In this document: in pieces, positions 1 to 12,114 of the stretch | Layout of the letters: each line of letters opens with the position of its first letter | How positions within the stretch are numbered: position 1 is the first letter of the stretch | NCBI GenBank assembly: GCA_905220665.1 | Contig: CAJNAR010000002.1 | Location: forward strand, 248,001-312,000 | DNA from: Albugo candida | Lineage: Eukaryota > Oomycota > Peronosporomycetes > Albuginales > Albuginaceae | Direction: 5' to 3' | Length of the DNA: 64,000 nucleotides | Position numbers and translations under genes: made by a program | The notes under the pieces: model-generated | The model's database searches: none | What the model was told of the DNA's origin: nothing | The model's input: only the letters and a program-made list of their open reading frames with translations

Positions 1-949
1 ATTTGATAGCATTCAATCAATGAAACTAAACATTTTCTGTCAATGTGTCAAGACTGTTCCTGGGGTAGGGGCCGTTACGTCATATAACAGACCCGCGTCG
101 TTGCAATTGCACACTTCTTCATGCTGAACAGCTTGCAACTGATGTGCTCGTAATTTCATACAATAGCACCTTAAGCAAAGACTTGAGTATTCTGTGACAT
201 ATTAAGTCTCTTCAAGCCCCGTTGTCTTCCGCCATTGCAGTGTTGATGTACGTGCAACATTGATGACGAGCTATTAGTGTGTCATAAAGCTGGGGCATTT
301 CTTCATCAAGTAGATGTATTTCTCAACATCAACATGGAGCATTTGTGAGTGTTATGGAACACACTTAAAAGAGAATGGTCAACTCTTTGCTACTCTGCTT
401 CTCGTACATAGTCCAACATTCCTTATGATATTGTCGATCTTATGTCGCAGAAATTCATTTTCTCGCTGATTTCCGCAGCCTTATACTATACCAATTAGCT
501 TTGCTCGGGTTCAAATTGCGATGTGGGGGCTATATCTCGACGCAACTGTCTCATGTCCATTTTCACAAACTTTTGAAGCACCTGTCTTTGAGCTTTTTGT
601 GATATGAGGTCGTCGGCGTTTAACTCTATTGTTGCGTCGCCTATTGGTTAATAATGTATCCACTTAATGTGACTTTATCTAAGTTGCTGTTCTTCACGCT
701 ATGTATTGACACGATTTGAAAAAGCCGAAATAGGTCGTCAGGTATTCCATCTCAGCTTGATTCTTGACCCTCAAGCAGCATCTCTATTGTACAATTCTAT
801 TCTCGTCTGTTATAAGCTTGCCTCTCTGTCCAAAGCGAAGTCGATGGCAAGCGCTATCATGACAAATATAAGATATCGCAGGTTGTAATGGTAAGGTAGC
901 GCAGGGAGCAGAGCATTACGACTAAAATACATTTATGAATTTATCATAA
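1..949. other. spacer; 5' flank of first array unit
   Basis: I see no supported gene in this stretch. From about 820 onward it aligns by eye with the DNA upstream of the other array genes (about 5640, 11960 and 17520), so the array unit extends into it. The 60-codon open frame at 706-888 is not conserved in the other units. Confidence 0.5.
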
Positions 950-1093
950 TACAATAAACGAAAGGGTATTCGTTCTGAGAGCCTGTCGGATAGCCTCCGT
1001 CCAACCTGTACAATTGGATCCTTATTGAAGAATTAATAGCCAATCATAGTCTTACACGTTGTATCCTTTGTTCGATTTGTGCCGGAAAGCAGC
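950..1093 (+). promoter_or_regulatory. conserved upstream block, copy 1
   Basis: Diverged version of a two-part block found before all four array genes. Part one is an A-rich stretch ending in GAAAGGGTAT; part two contains CTTACACGTTGTATCC and TTTGTTCGATTTG. It ends about 100 bp before the ATG. Conservation beyond the coding region suggests promoter or 5'-leader function, but it could simply reflect recent duplication. Confidence 0.45.
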
Positions 1094-1188
1094 ATGAACA
1101 AGTAGATTGGAGGAAACTCTGCTATGGTCCCACTCTTTTAATCGCTACATTCAGCTGGTTGGCCATCGTTCAGTAAGGAAAAGTCAAG

Positions 1189-2816
1189 ATGCTGTACGCT
1201 CGAATATCGCTCGTGTTCGTACTATGCTGTATTCTGTGCGTTTTCCAACGCTCACGTTGCGCATTGAAGACACAACTTTGGACACTGGCTTCAGATAAAG
1301 TTACCAAACAGGACATTGTTGAGTGCCAGAATTGTATCCTGAATGTCGCTGGTGCCATGCGCGCAACTTTTGTCCTCCAGGGTGAAGTTTCTCGAACGCA
1401 AAACATTTATGAAAATGTCGAGTAGTTGGTGACTGGTTCGGATTTTGCGTTCATGGGCATGCACAGTAAGAGCGCCAGACTAGAGGCTTGTGGTGAATTT
1501 GTAGCACAACACTCACCATCGCCATCTGGTAATTTTTTTGACTTGATGATCTTGAAGAACACTCAAGAAAAAGCGGAAAGAGATCCAATGTGCTTCTCAA
1601 TATGGCCTTTAAAACCAACCTCGCAAATTAGATCGTGCCTAAAGAAGCCAGCGTCTCGAACTTAATCAGGGAGTATTCCGTTGGATCAGGCGACGATCGA
1701 CTTACGCGGTCAATAATTCTTTTGTGTCCCCAACACAACAAAAATAAACCCAACGATATACTTCGTTCATGCAAGCATGTGGATCTTTTAGCGGTGGATC
1801 CTACGAAATATGTACCCGATAATGAATGTATAAAGTTGAGTGTGCAGACTTCTCTTGCACAGCCAATTCCTCCCAGTAAAATGCGTACGAAATGGAAAAC
1901 ACCGACTTCTTCCCAGGGCACAAAGGTTCCCATTAAGTTTTCAGGTAGACCACGCTGTATAGGCGTTGAATTTCTTTCTTGCGGCACAGTTGCCGAGTGC
2001 ATGAGAACTTTTCTCGGACAAATTCAGGGTGAAGCAGTTCTTATTCAAAAATATGGAAACATGCGATACTTTTATCTGTTTGAGAGCGAGGATGCCAAGA
2101 AAGATTCGCTTGGTTCCAAGAAAGACAAGGGGCCTGCTATTATGCCGATATACTACAATGTTCGCAATTGCAAAGAGTTCCATTCTCATCATTACGACAC
2201 ATCAGGATCATTTCGACTCCAAATATCAGCTTGGCAGCCACCACAATCAGAACAAAAAATATTTCGGGATCTACGACACTCCGAAACGGAGTGTGCATTA
2301 GCTTATCACGAGAACATTGAGAAATCTTGCATGACTTGTCTCAAAGAGATGGGTGATAATGTAGCTATCCGAAAGATGACTGGTTCTACAATTCAAATAT
2401 CCATGCCGGACGATTTCGACACAGCGAAACTTGCACCATGTATCACAAATCCAAATCGGTATACAGATGAGCCTACAAATTGTTCTCAATTCCAATTCCT
2501 TCCGTCGGAAATGTGCGAATATGAGTCATTATCGACAGCTTCGACGTATCTTCGCAGCTATTCGCAGCCGATTTACGAAATAGTGATGTCTGTACATTGG
2601 CCCGTGCTTGTCAAAAGCTGCCTTGTAGATCTCGCACTACACCATAACGTGCTACTGGTTTCGCTCGAGAACAAATTCGTGTGGATGCTACCTATTCCAC
2701 TACATGATCCATTTATCAAGCGGTGTGGGGGATACCCTGAAGCGCAAGATTTCTATATGGATGCTAGCTTCTTGCGTGCTATTTCGTCAGAAGATATGAG
2801 AGAACTTATACTTTAA
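1189..2816 (+). pseudogene. secreted Cys-rich superfamily, clade I, copy 1 (broken)
   Basis: Begins with a typical family signal peptide (MLYARISLVFVLCC, ending near Cys24) and the CQNC...AGAMRA motif. Two lesions break it. An in-frame TAG at 1423-1425 replaces the Phe codon of copy 2. One base is missing between 1640 and 1641, where copies 2 and 3 read CTGAAAGAA. After that the frame stays open to 2816 and keeps the middle-domain motifs (HSHHYDTS, MTGST-like, FLPSEMCEYE) and the C-terminal block (VLLVS, VWML, FLRAIS). Having so few lesions, it was probably lost recently. The function of the family is unknown. A two-exon gene is unlikely because neither lesion is flanked by good splice sites and the intact copies are intronless. 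Confidence 0.85.
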
Positions 2817-5770
2817 ACGATACGTCAGGGCAGCGCATCTCAGTAAAGTGTAACGAATGTTTTTTATCGATCATTGATTTTCTTCTTCTGCATTGCAGGC
2901 AAGTATGTATATCCGAGTTGTGCCTATACTTTCAACTTTCCCGTTCTTTACAATGCGCAATACAAACGACAAAAGCTTGACGCGTTATTATTTCCATGTA
3001 GAGGTTGAGGTGTGGTTGACATATCGCGGTTACTATATCGAAATCCACAAGATCGAATCGGATTCAAAGTAGCGGTATTCTCTTATCAGAATGCTACATT
3101 CAAGTGGTACAACCACAGTACGGATAGAGCTTAGGCGAAGGAATGAGATAAAGCCGAGGTGTACTGACTTGCAAGCTGGATGGCCACGATGTCGAGGTGG
3201 AATAGATAAGTCCAATTACATGCGCGTGAATGGTACTTTTCAACTTTCAACGGAGACGTTCAGACAATTTGACATCGCATACCGCTCTCCACCCTTGTAA
3301 AAGGTCGCCATCATGCGCACAATATTAGAGCACCCCGATGACGGGCTCAGATACCTCAGTGGTGCATCCCGTAAAATTATTGATGATAGATGCTTCTTAC
3401 CTAAACGTTTACCTCCTTCGTCGCGGAGTTATATCTCATTTGTGTCGAGATAGCGTGTAATACTTGATCACTTTTAGCAAGCATAACATCCGACAATGAA
3501 ATTGATGGCAGTAATGTTTGCTCGATCTAACCTCTTAAACCACATCATTTTAAGGATTAGTCAATTGAGATATGGAAATCTGACCTACTCGATGCGGTGT
3601 GTCAGTGAGCTTCAAGGCTAGCATACTTCAATAAATGTTGGGATGATGTGGTTCTTATTTTAATTCCTTCATTGAGACGTATGCATCCTGAAGGGTATCT
3701 ACATAAACCGCTTTCTACCTTTATGTAAGGACACAACGAGTATAGAATTAATATAAGAAGATTTTTCAATTTTCGCAAAGCACTGAATCTATTGTATTGC
3801 ATATTACCATGCATGCGCTGTTACGAAGCTGTTTCATCGCTGCCTACAATGTGCTGAACCAGTTGTCTTGATCACTATACATTGACTACCATAGTCCGAG
3901 CTTTGCGAATTATCAATCAATGTCGATATCGAGACACGGCTTCCGGTTCGTAACGTACCACCATTTGGATGCATATCTGTTCCAGATCAATTGTTCGGCT
4001 CTTTAACGAGCACTTCTGAATTGATGCAAGGATCATTTCGACCAAGGAAGCTGTCCATATTTCGTTGAGCGCCCGCCTCAAAGAAAAGAGTTCGCGTTCA
4101 GTAGGCTCACTTACTTGACAGCTTTTGTTAGCTCTATAGTCCAGGTAGATGCCAACAAGTTCACTTTAGTAAGACTTGTATGATTTGCGTGCAGATTTGT
4201 TAGGGCGGCGATCCAATAAATAGCTACCTTGAAGAAGATTGACTCATTTTACAGTATATATTGCTGCCTCCACTGGTCTTCAAGCTATGAGAATGATTGC
4301 AGTGTCTGAGCCGAATGCTCGAGAAAAAGCCACCATGGTACATCATCCGTAATTTTATGGCCTGCACGAACGGAATCACCAATAGGAACACGATGGACTT
4401 ACAAGAAACGTCCCGAGAACCATATCAATTCGGTATTTGATGTTTGTATTCGTAAAATGTTTTCTCGTATTTCAATGAAATCTCTTTAGCACTAGCAAGA
4501 ACAAGTCTTGACGTTTTAAACAGACTTTATAAAGAGAATGGGAAGGTAGCTCCACGAGTGAAAGCGCTTGAACAGAGTTGGACAAGGGTCTAAAATGTTT
4601 AATGTAGAAGGTGTGCTGGGAACATCGTATTTGAGACTGGACCAGCACCAAAAACTTGAAAATAAAAAATAATTTCACTATCAAGAGATTCAAAATGCCT
4701 ATCGTACGACTTTCGCTGGTTGATCGCTTCGAAATTTCCAGGGAGGACAGAATTTGCAGGCTTTTCTCCATGGCTCCATTGCCTGCGTTCGATGCGCTGG
4801 CACGAATAGGCGGACCGCAGATACCTTCTTTGGAATGGTCTGGCAGAAAGTTTATGACAACATTATCCCCTGGTGATTGCCTGGGTGAAAACCCAAATGT
4901 TTTACAGAACCCCCGATGAATTCAACGGGGAACGTTACCTATCTGGACTTGGGCAGCCAGCGGTCCGCACTTTTTCTTCCGAAAGGGGAGCAACTCTGAG
5001 TATAAAAGGCGAGCCGCAAGTTCGTAACATGATGATCCCATTGCTTTGATTGAGACAAGTGCAAAAACGCTTTCCGTACACAAACCGGGTTAAATACGGA
5101 TTCATGATGAATACAAGCTCTGCAGTAGAATTATCCGATCCAAAATGACAAAAGAACTTCTTTGGGTATAGTATTACTCAAAGAGCGAAATGCAGGATCT
5201 ATTCATTCTTTGATATCTCATACTTTATTCAAGCGAAGTAGTGTCGAATAGAGCTTATTCTGTTAATTACGTGAGCGAAAGTCAAGATTCTCCCGGCTCA
5301 CACCTAAAGGAAAGTCAATATATGCAGTGTACTCAATGCTCATCCGACGCACAGATCCTCAGCATTTATGGCTGAAAGCCTTTATCTTGACGACCTCAAC
5401 AAGACCAAAGAACAAAGTTGCACAAAAGACTTGACGACTACCAAAACCGGAACGGCCACAACCTTTATCCACAATTGTATACTGTAGATTCATCTTTTTG
5501 TGCTTCGACACAAAGCCGAGTCAGAATGATGTTTAAGATGCCACTCAGTTGGGGCCATACTGATACTGCAACTTCACAAAATGTTTGCAATTCTGCAGAT
5601 CGGGAATAGGATGCGGCGTAGGTTTTTCTTTATTTAAGCTACTAGGTCGTAAGAGCTATCATTGTTTCTCAAAGAAGCCTTGATAAATATAGGATATCGT
5701 AGATTTTGATGGCAAGGTAGCAGAGGAAGCAGAGCATTACCTTCAACATACATTTGTGGATGCATAATAA
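2817..5770. other. 3' flank and inter-unit spacer, no gene seen
   Basis: Contains no convincing coding region. Segments align with the 3' flanks of copies 2 and 3, for example around 3035-3140 with 8025-8130 and 14200-14310, and around 4700-5050 with 9330-9660. A TATA-like TATAAAAG lies at about 5000, but no open frame follows it. Short open frames here shift phase between units and look non-coding. Confidence 0.5.
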
Positions 5771-5914
5771 TACAAAACAAGAAAGGGTATGCATTGTGAG
5801 AATCTGTCGATATAGCCTTCATCAGGCTGTACGATTGGATCGTTATTCAACAATTATTAGCCAGTCACAATCTTACACGTTGTATCCTTTGTTCGATTTG
5901 CGCCGGAAGGCATT
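5771..5914 (+). promoter_or_regulatory. conserved upstream block, copy 2
   Basis: A 32-bp segment (5771-5802) is identical to 12115-12146 and 17655-17686. It is followed by a second conserved segment carrying CACAATCTTACACGTTG and TTTGTTCGATTTGCGCC. The 32-mer ends 208 bp before the start codon here and 187-208 bp before it in the other units. It is a candidate shared promoter or upstream activating element. Confidence 0.5.
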
Positions 5915-6009
5915 ACGGACAAGTGCATTGGAGAATACTCTGCTATGATCCCACTCTTTCAATCGCTGAATTCAGATGGTTGGCCATCACTCATTAATAG
6001 GAACTCAAG

Positions 6010-7818
6010 ATGCTGTACGCTCGAATACCTCTCGTGTTCTTACTATGCTGTATTCTATGCGTTTTCAAACGCTCACGTTGCGAACTCAAGACACAATTGT
6101 GGACACTAAAGTCAAACGGACTTACCTATCTACAAATCCTTCTCAACCAAAGGTGTATTCTGAGAGTCGCTGGTGCCATGCGCGCAACTGTTAGCAATGT
6201 GGAAAAAGCTAACCCACCCGGAACTATATATACAAATGTCGAGTTTTCAGTGACTGGTTCGGATTTTGCATTCATGGGCTTACACAGTAAGTGTGCCTTC
6301 CAAGACGATTGTGGTGGATTTATTTCCAAAGGCTCATCATCACCATCTGTTATTTCTACGGAACTGAGTAAGTTGGTGGAAGCCGAAGAAGAAGCAGCAA
6401 AAAGAGAGCCTTTGTGCCTTTTATTGGGGCTATCGAAACTGACTGTGCAAAGTAGATTGTGCCTGAAAGAAGTCAGCCGCTCGAATATAATGAGGGAGTA
6501 TCTCGTTGGATCAAGCGAACATCAAATGATGCGGACAATACTGCATATGTACCCCAGGTACTACAAAACTGATCCTATGAAATTGATTCGTCCATGTCTG
6601 GATTTTGGTGGTTTAAAAGTGGATTCTTCGAGTTATGTATCCGCTGTTTCATGTCAAAAGCTGCTGCTGCAGACTTCTGTGGCAAATCCACCTCCTCCTA
6701 TTGAAAGGCCTCTGATAGACGGACTATTGACCGGTGCGAAAGACGGACCATCAACCAGTCAAGATAACAGTGAGAAGCCCCATATCATTGATTTAACAAA
6801 AACTCCACGCTGTATAGGTGTGAAATTCAGCATTATAAAGAAAGATTCCGACTGCATGAAAAGTTTACTCAAACAAATCGAGGGTGAAGTAGTTCTACTC
6901 CACAAAGAAGACAAAACCCACTACTTTTATCTGTATGGGAGCGTGTTGCCCAAGAAAGTTGAGATCGTTTCAGTTGAAAACCCGATCCCTTCAGAGGACG
7001 ACAAGACCTTAAAGAAAGACAATGCCGCTTTGAAGAAAGGCAAGTTCTTTTGGCAGAAAGACAAGGACATTTCTAAGAAAGACAAGACCTCTTCAGGTGA
7101 AGGCAAGAACGCTCAAAAGGAAGAAGAGGAGCCCTTTACCATCGAAGAATACGGCAGTCTTGAAAAGTGCAAAAAGTATCATTCTCATAAATACGACACA
7201 TCATCAATACAGCTCCAAATATTAGCTCGGAAGCCGGAAGAATTTCAGAAGCTTATACTTAAAGATGTATCCAGTCAGCAAACTGGTTGTGCCTTGGCCC
7301 ATCACGGTAGGTATGTGAAGAATTGCCTACCATGTATCGACCAGCATCGCGAACATGTTACCACCAACACAATGACTGATTCGACAATTTTGGTAACTAT
7401 GAACGACATTTTCGAAAAAGAAAAACTTGCATCATGTATCAAAGACGTACATGTGCGGAATGACGCTACCAAATGTTCTCATTTTGTATTCCTTCCGCGG
7501 GAAATGTGCGAATATGCGGGAATGAAGACAAGTGCGAAGTCTCCTAGTGATGCCAGCTCTTCCAATCATGCGCAACCAAATGTGATGGTTGTAACGTGGA
7601 AGGCATTGAATATCAGGTGCCTTCAAGATATTGCACTTTACCATAGCGTATTACTGGTTTCGATGACCGATCGATATTTGTGGATGCTTCGTCTTACAAG
7701 CCGTGAACTTTCAAAGCGGTGCAAGGAAATGCGCATAGAGAAAGAATACTTCATTGATGTTCACTTTCTGCGTTCTATTTCGGCATTTGATATGAAGGAC
7801 TTTATAGGTCCGACGTAG
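6010..7818 (+). CDS. secreted Cys-rich protein, clade I, copy 2
   Basis: Intact 602-codon frame; the ATG aligns with the starts of copies 1 and 3. Residues 1-24 form a hydrophobic signal peptide (MLYARIPLVFLLCC...), so the product is predicted to be exported. Visible blocks are AGAMRA near 50-57, SDFAFMGLHSKC, LCLKEVS, RCIGVKF, HSHKYDTS (391-398), MTDST (455-459), FLPREMCEY (494-502), and a C-terminal block from Asn524 (NVMVV) with VLLVS, WMLRL, FIDV and FLRSIS. Between about 310 and 385 is a Lys/Glu-rich stretch with repeated KKDK or KKGK, longer than in the other copies. The first Cys of the usual N-terminal CxxC pair is Asn here. There is no RxLR motif and I recognise no domain; function is unknown. 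It lies in a tandem array behind a conserved upstream block. Confidence 0.88.
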   Translation: MLYARIPLVFLLCCILCVFKRSRCELKTQLWTLKSNGLTYLQILLNQRCILRVAGAMRATVSNVEKANPPGTIYTNVEFSVTGSDFAFMGLHSKCAFQDDCGGFISKGSSSPSVISTELSKLVEAEEEAAKREPLCLLLGLSKLTVQSRLCLKEVSRSNIMREYLVGSSEHQMMRTILHMYPRYYKTDPMKLIRPCLDFGGLKVDSSSYVSAVSCQKLLLQTSVANPPPPIERPLIDGLLTGAKDGPSTSQDNSEKPHIIDLTKTPRCIGVKFSIIKKDSDCMKSLLKQIEGEVVLLHKEDKTHYFYLYGSVLPKKVEIVSVENPIPSEDDKTLKKDNAALKKGKFFWQKDKDISKKDKTSSGEGKNAQKEEEEPFTIEEYGSLEKCKKYHSHKYDTSSIQLQILARKPEEFQKLILKDVSSQQTGCALAHHGRYVKNCLPCIDQHREHVTTNTMTDSTILVTMNDIFEKEKLASCIKDVHVRNDATKCSHFVFLPREMCEYAGMKTSAKSPSDASSSNHAQPNVMVVTWKALNIRCLQDIALYHSVLLVSMTDRYLWMLRLTSRELSKRCKEMRIEKEYFIDVHFLRSISAFDMKDFIGPT

Positions 7819-9496
7819 TAGCCTGCTCATGATAGAGTAATGAAAGAATATATCGTGACGATCGATATTGATTTTCTGCTTTTAAATTGTGCTAAAGAAC
7901 GAATATGGTTCGTCTACCGAAGCTTCGAAACTTTGCCGTTATTAACAATGCGCATGCTAGATGACATTTGCTTGGCATTTTGATATTTATAGGGCTTGAT
8001 GAGTGGTTAGAATCTCGAAATCCACAGATCGAATCGAATTGGAAGTAGCGCTATTCTCTTATCAGAATGCTACATCAAAGTGTCACAACTGCGGAAAGAA
8101 TGTATGGATTCTCAGCGTATGCGAAGAAATAAAATAAAAACGAGATGTGCTGTCGTGCAAAATGGACGCCAAGATGTCAAGATGGAATGAATGAATCTCA
8201 CACGTACGTTTCTTATCCAAGATGCATTGACCAAGCTCAATTACATGCGCTTAAATGGTACTCTCTTAGAAGACGCTGAGACAATTTGACATCGCATACT
8301 CTAACATATTCGTCACATTATCTCCAGGCATCTTTAAGATGATGCCTCTACGGCTGTATGCCCTGGTGTCCATTTGACACAAATGGGAGCCAGCTAATGC
8401 AGAAACCGTTTCAATCTTCGTGCTGGACCTTTACCTAGCCGTTGGGTATCTCATAGAAGCTCGTCTATACACAACTCACAGAAGCTGAGCAGCTGATTTG
8501 CGCCTAGATAGCGAGGAATACGTGATCAATTGCGATATCGATTTCTGACCTTGTAGATGCGGTGTAATATCACGCTAATGAAAGGTTGGATTAGTAGCAC
8601 GAGATGGCATGCCACAAAACTTTGTAGGGCGCTCCGTGTAAGGCTAGAATAGTGCAACCAATATTGACTGATGTGGTCTTTTTTTACTTCCTATGTTGCG
8701 ACGTATTCATTCAGAAGAGTACTTACAGACCGCTTTGAACCTTTACACTGACGTACCCAACGCGAATAATATTTATATCAGAAGATTTTGGAATGTCCGC
8801 AAAGCACTTCGTCACTTACAATCTGCTGTATTGGATATGACAATGAATGTCCCGTTATAGAGCTGTCTCATCGCTGTCTACAAAGTGCTGAACTAAGTTT
8901 CTTCATCTCTTCACATTGACTACTGTATCCCGTGATTCGCGTATATAAATCAATGTGGATGCCGAGATACGGCTTTCGATTCGTAATGTACGACCAATTG
9001 GATGCATATCTAGTTCCTTTTCAGGCTTGGTCGGCTCTTTGAGAAGCACTCCCACCTAAGAACCTGTCTATATGTCGTTGAGTGCCCCCCAACCAAAGAA
9101 TGCGTGTTCATTAGGGTCTCTTGGTAAACGGCTTTCTAGTGCAGAAGAATTCCTGAGCACATAACAGGAGTTGTTAGAAAAGTAGACGCTTGGTGGGCGG
9201 AATGAAAGTGTGTTGTATTCGTGTGGGTAAAAAACGTTCCACCACATGTGGTCGAGACTGAATGTACGTCGACAGCCCTCAGAAATCGGGAACAATATCA
9301 TGATCAAGACAATCAAAATGCCTTACGTGGGATGTTCACTGGTTGATCGCTTCGAAACTTTGCAGGAATTCGGCATTGCGATATTTTCGCCAGGGCTAAT
9401 CGTCTGCGCCCCATGCGCTGGCACGAACAGGCCGATTTCGCAGATGCTGCCTTTAGAATGACACGGAGAAAAAAAACGACCAGATTATCTCCTGGT
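7819..9496. other. 3' flank of copy 2, no gene seen
   Basis: Aligns with the flank after copy 3. About 540 bp present here (roughly 8150-8690) are missing after copy 3, where the sequence jumps at about 14335. I saw no conserved reading frame. Confidence 0.5.
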
Positions 9497-9960
9497 GATT
9501 TCCCGAGTGGAAACCTAGATAGTTGACAGAAACCCGCTGAATTCAACGTGGACCTGACGCATCTGGACACTTTTTCACACGGATGGCAGCGACCTTGAGG
9601 ATAAAAGTCGAGTCACAAGATGTAACTTGATCATCCCACGACTTTGGATGAGATACGTGCAAGAACATTTTTCTCATATAAGACGCGTTAAAAAGGAACT
9701 GCTGATGAAGTCAAGTTCTGTAATAAGATTATCCGATACCAAAGCGATAAAAGAAATATTTTCAGTGTAGCATTACGTAGCCAAGTGCACGATCCATTCA
9801 TATTCAATATCTTATAGTTCATTCACGCGAACAAGTGTCGAACAGAGCTCATTATGGTATTTATGTGAACAAAAAGAAGCATTCTTTCCTGCTCAACGGT
9901 AGTAGTAAGTGAATTTAGCAGGTGTGTGCAAATTCATATTTATTTCTTATCCGAATCACA
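9497..9960 (+). repeat. 464-bp inter-unit repeat, unit 2
   Basis: Aligns without gaps and nearly identically with 15177-15640. It contains a GATAAAAGTCGAGTC stretch but no open frame. The near-identity shows that this part of units 2 and 3 was duplicated or converted recently. Confidence 0.75.
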
Positions 9961-10109
9961 GAGGCTGAGCACTCGTACCAGAGAGCCTTTTTCTTGAGGA
10001 TCTCAACATGACGGAAGTACATTGTTTCATAAAATACTTGACGAATACCAAAGCCTGAACGGCTCGAAGCTTTCTCCACAGTTGCTTGCGTCGGTAGGTT
10101 CATCTATTA

Positions 10110-11840
10110 GCATAGCTGTGAGTTTCAGTGACCTTAACGCATCAACCACCGAATGAATATGATATATATATTAGAATTTGCATTGAAAGCTGTGTATCCA
10201 TTGGACATTGCCAACATGCACAAGCTGCGTTGGATCTACTTTCAATGCATCGAGTGATAGCTGCGTACACTCTTGGTGATACGTAATATATTATTACACT
10301 TATGATATCGCTACCTTTGTTGACCATTCCGTATTGAGCGTGAAGCTTAGTTCTTGAATTGTGTTTATAATGCAGATCATCACCAGAACTATAGCACGCA
10401 TTTTCTGAGCGACTAAAGCTACTTCTTTCATGGAAGTGTTCCGCATGTGTACAGTATCTACGATATAAATAAATGGCAGTGGAGTGAAGTACATCAAAGA
10501 CACGCTGGTAAGTTGGATTCCAGCAAACCGATGCAGATTACTGGACATCAATGTAATGATTCTTCAGAAAGTTCTTTTAGAGATTTTGTTCATTGGAGCC
10601 TTCTAAACATGGAAATGATCAGTCGCGTCGATGTATTTGGTATCGGGTGCTGCGAGGTGGTTCATTATGTGCTTAACAAAGAAAGCACGTATATGTATTA
10701 GAGGATGCTCTTGGGCCTTCGAGATAACTACTAAGACGTCGCCCGCACTAACATGATCATTTTTCTATAGCTTACATAAATGCTCCCTTTAAATCCTGAC
10801 GTGGTCGTAGAGATTTGTAGATCGTTATGCAGTACACGTCATTCTGATGCCAAGATAAGTTGCTGTAGCTTGGATGATTTCTGTTTTGTTTTCAGAGCAT
10901 CGGTCAGCACACAGAGTGAATCTCCTTGCTACCTACTTGACAGAAAGGCTTGAGACAGCAGTTGAAGGAGATATCGTCTCTACAACGTCATATAAATTAG
11001 AAAATATCTTCTATGTATCGAACGCCGTAACTTTTGATTGTATATTAGCCGCACGACATTATTGGAAGAAAGCATTGTATCGAGGTCCATTCAAAACAAT
11101 TACTAGGTGATTGAGAAAGGTCAGTATCACATACTTTCTTCCCACAGAGAAGCTATACGATCGAATGCTCTTATACAATGGAACACAGCCTTAAGGCGAG
11201 TGGGGGTGGTGAGCACTGCTTTTGGGGAGACACATCTTTGATTTATTTCTCTACAAGACACATCAGAACCCCAGACAACATACGAAGTATCTAATCATGG
11301 AAATAGCGAAAGTGAAGTGTACGATAACCAAAGATGGGATTGTCACCGTCTTCATGGAAACAACATTGTCTAAATCATCTGTAGCATCATTCATAGGCTC
11401 CAAAGCACAACCTTGGTGCGATGCATTTTACAACTTGATAGTTGCTCCATCATTCTCACTAACGCTTTCTTAAAAAGATACATCCAGCGTCTTTCTCATC
11501 TATCAGATACTTCAAGTTACTTGGGAAATGGCTGTGGTTTTTTACTTTTCTATATGATCTCTCTCTTGCAAGTTGCTAAGATGCGCAACTTCATTGATGT
11601 CTTCTTAGACGAGAAATTTGTGAGCAGGAAACAAATCAAAACGAGTCACTGCGAGTCTTGCTTTAAAAGATGGCACGAGCAATCGCGTTTTTCGCAGGAC
11701 AGCTACTTTTATCACACATGTGATGTAGTTCTGTCCGAGTTGAAGAAAACGTCTTTTAAGTGAAAGAGCGGTCTGAACAAAAGCGTAGAATGTTGCTGAA
11801 GTTTCTTAGGTCGAACTTCCTATGCCTTATCCTTCGACAT
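10110..11840 (+). other. decayed coding-like segment upstream of copy 3
   Basis: This stretch is also present upstream of copy 4 (about 15990-17400), partly upstream of copy 5 (around 50610-50680), and absent before copy 2. Short open frames (10447-10701, 10874-11110, 11222-11473, 11413-11763) do not join into one protein and are disrupted differently in the copy-4 version. The 11413-11763 frame ends with a C-x2-C...H pattern (HCESCFKRWH) whose DNA is almost unchanged at about 17200-17320. It may be the remnant of a second gene that travelled with the unit. I do not recognise it. Confidence 0.35.
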
Positions 11841-12114
11841 ACAACCACGTCAGAATGATATTCAAGATGCCTCTCAGTTCGGGCATCACTGATGCTGGAT
11901 GTTGAACAGCTACTGCACTTGTTGATATTGGGTATACTACGCGGCGTATGTTGGTGTTTCCTTAAGCTACAATGTCGTAAGAGCTATCATTATACCTCGA
12001 AGGAGAGCTGAGAAGGAGAAATATAGAATATCGCAGGTGTGGTGGTAAGACAGCATAGGAAGCAGAGGATTACCTCTCCTGAGAAAAGAGACACAATTCC
12101 GGTACATAATAAAA

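Noticed and set aside
706..888. 60-codon open frame before the array
   Set aside because: Not conserved in the other units, no recognisable features, and length expected by chance.
4656..4919. Conserved small gene candidate in array spacers (4656, 9246 and 14778 frames)
   Set aside because: The DNA is conserved between units but the reading frames shift phase and end differently, so no common protein is supported.
4985..5030. TATA-like box taken as a promoter for a gene near 5 kb
   Set aside because: No open frame follows here or after the matching boxes at about 9600 and 15280.
6010..7818. Classification as RxLR, CHxC or CCG effectors
   Set aside because: None of these motifs occurs at the expected place after the signal peptide in any copy.
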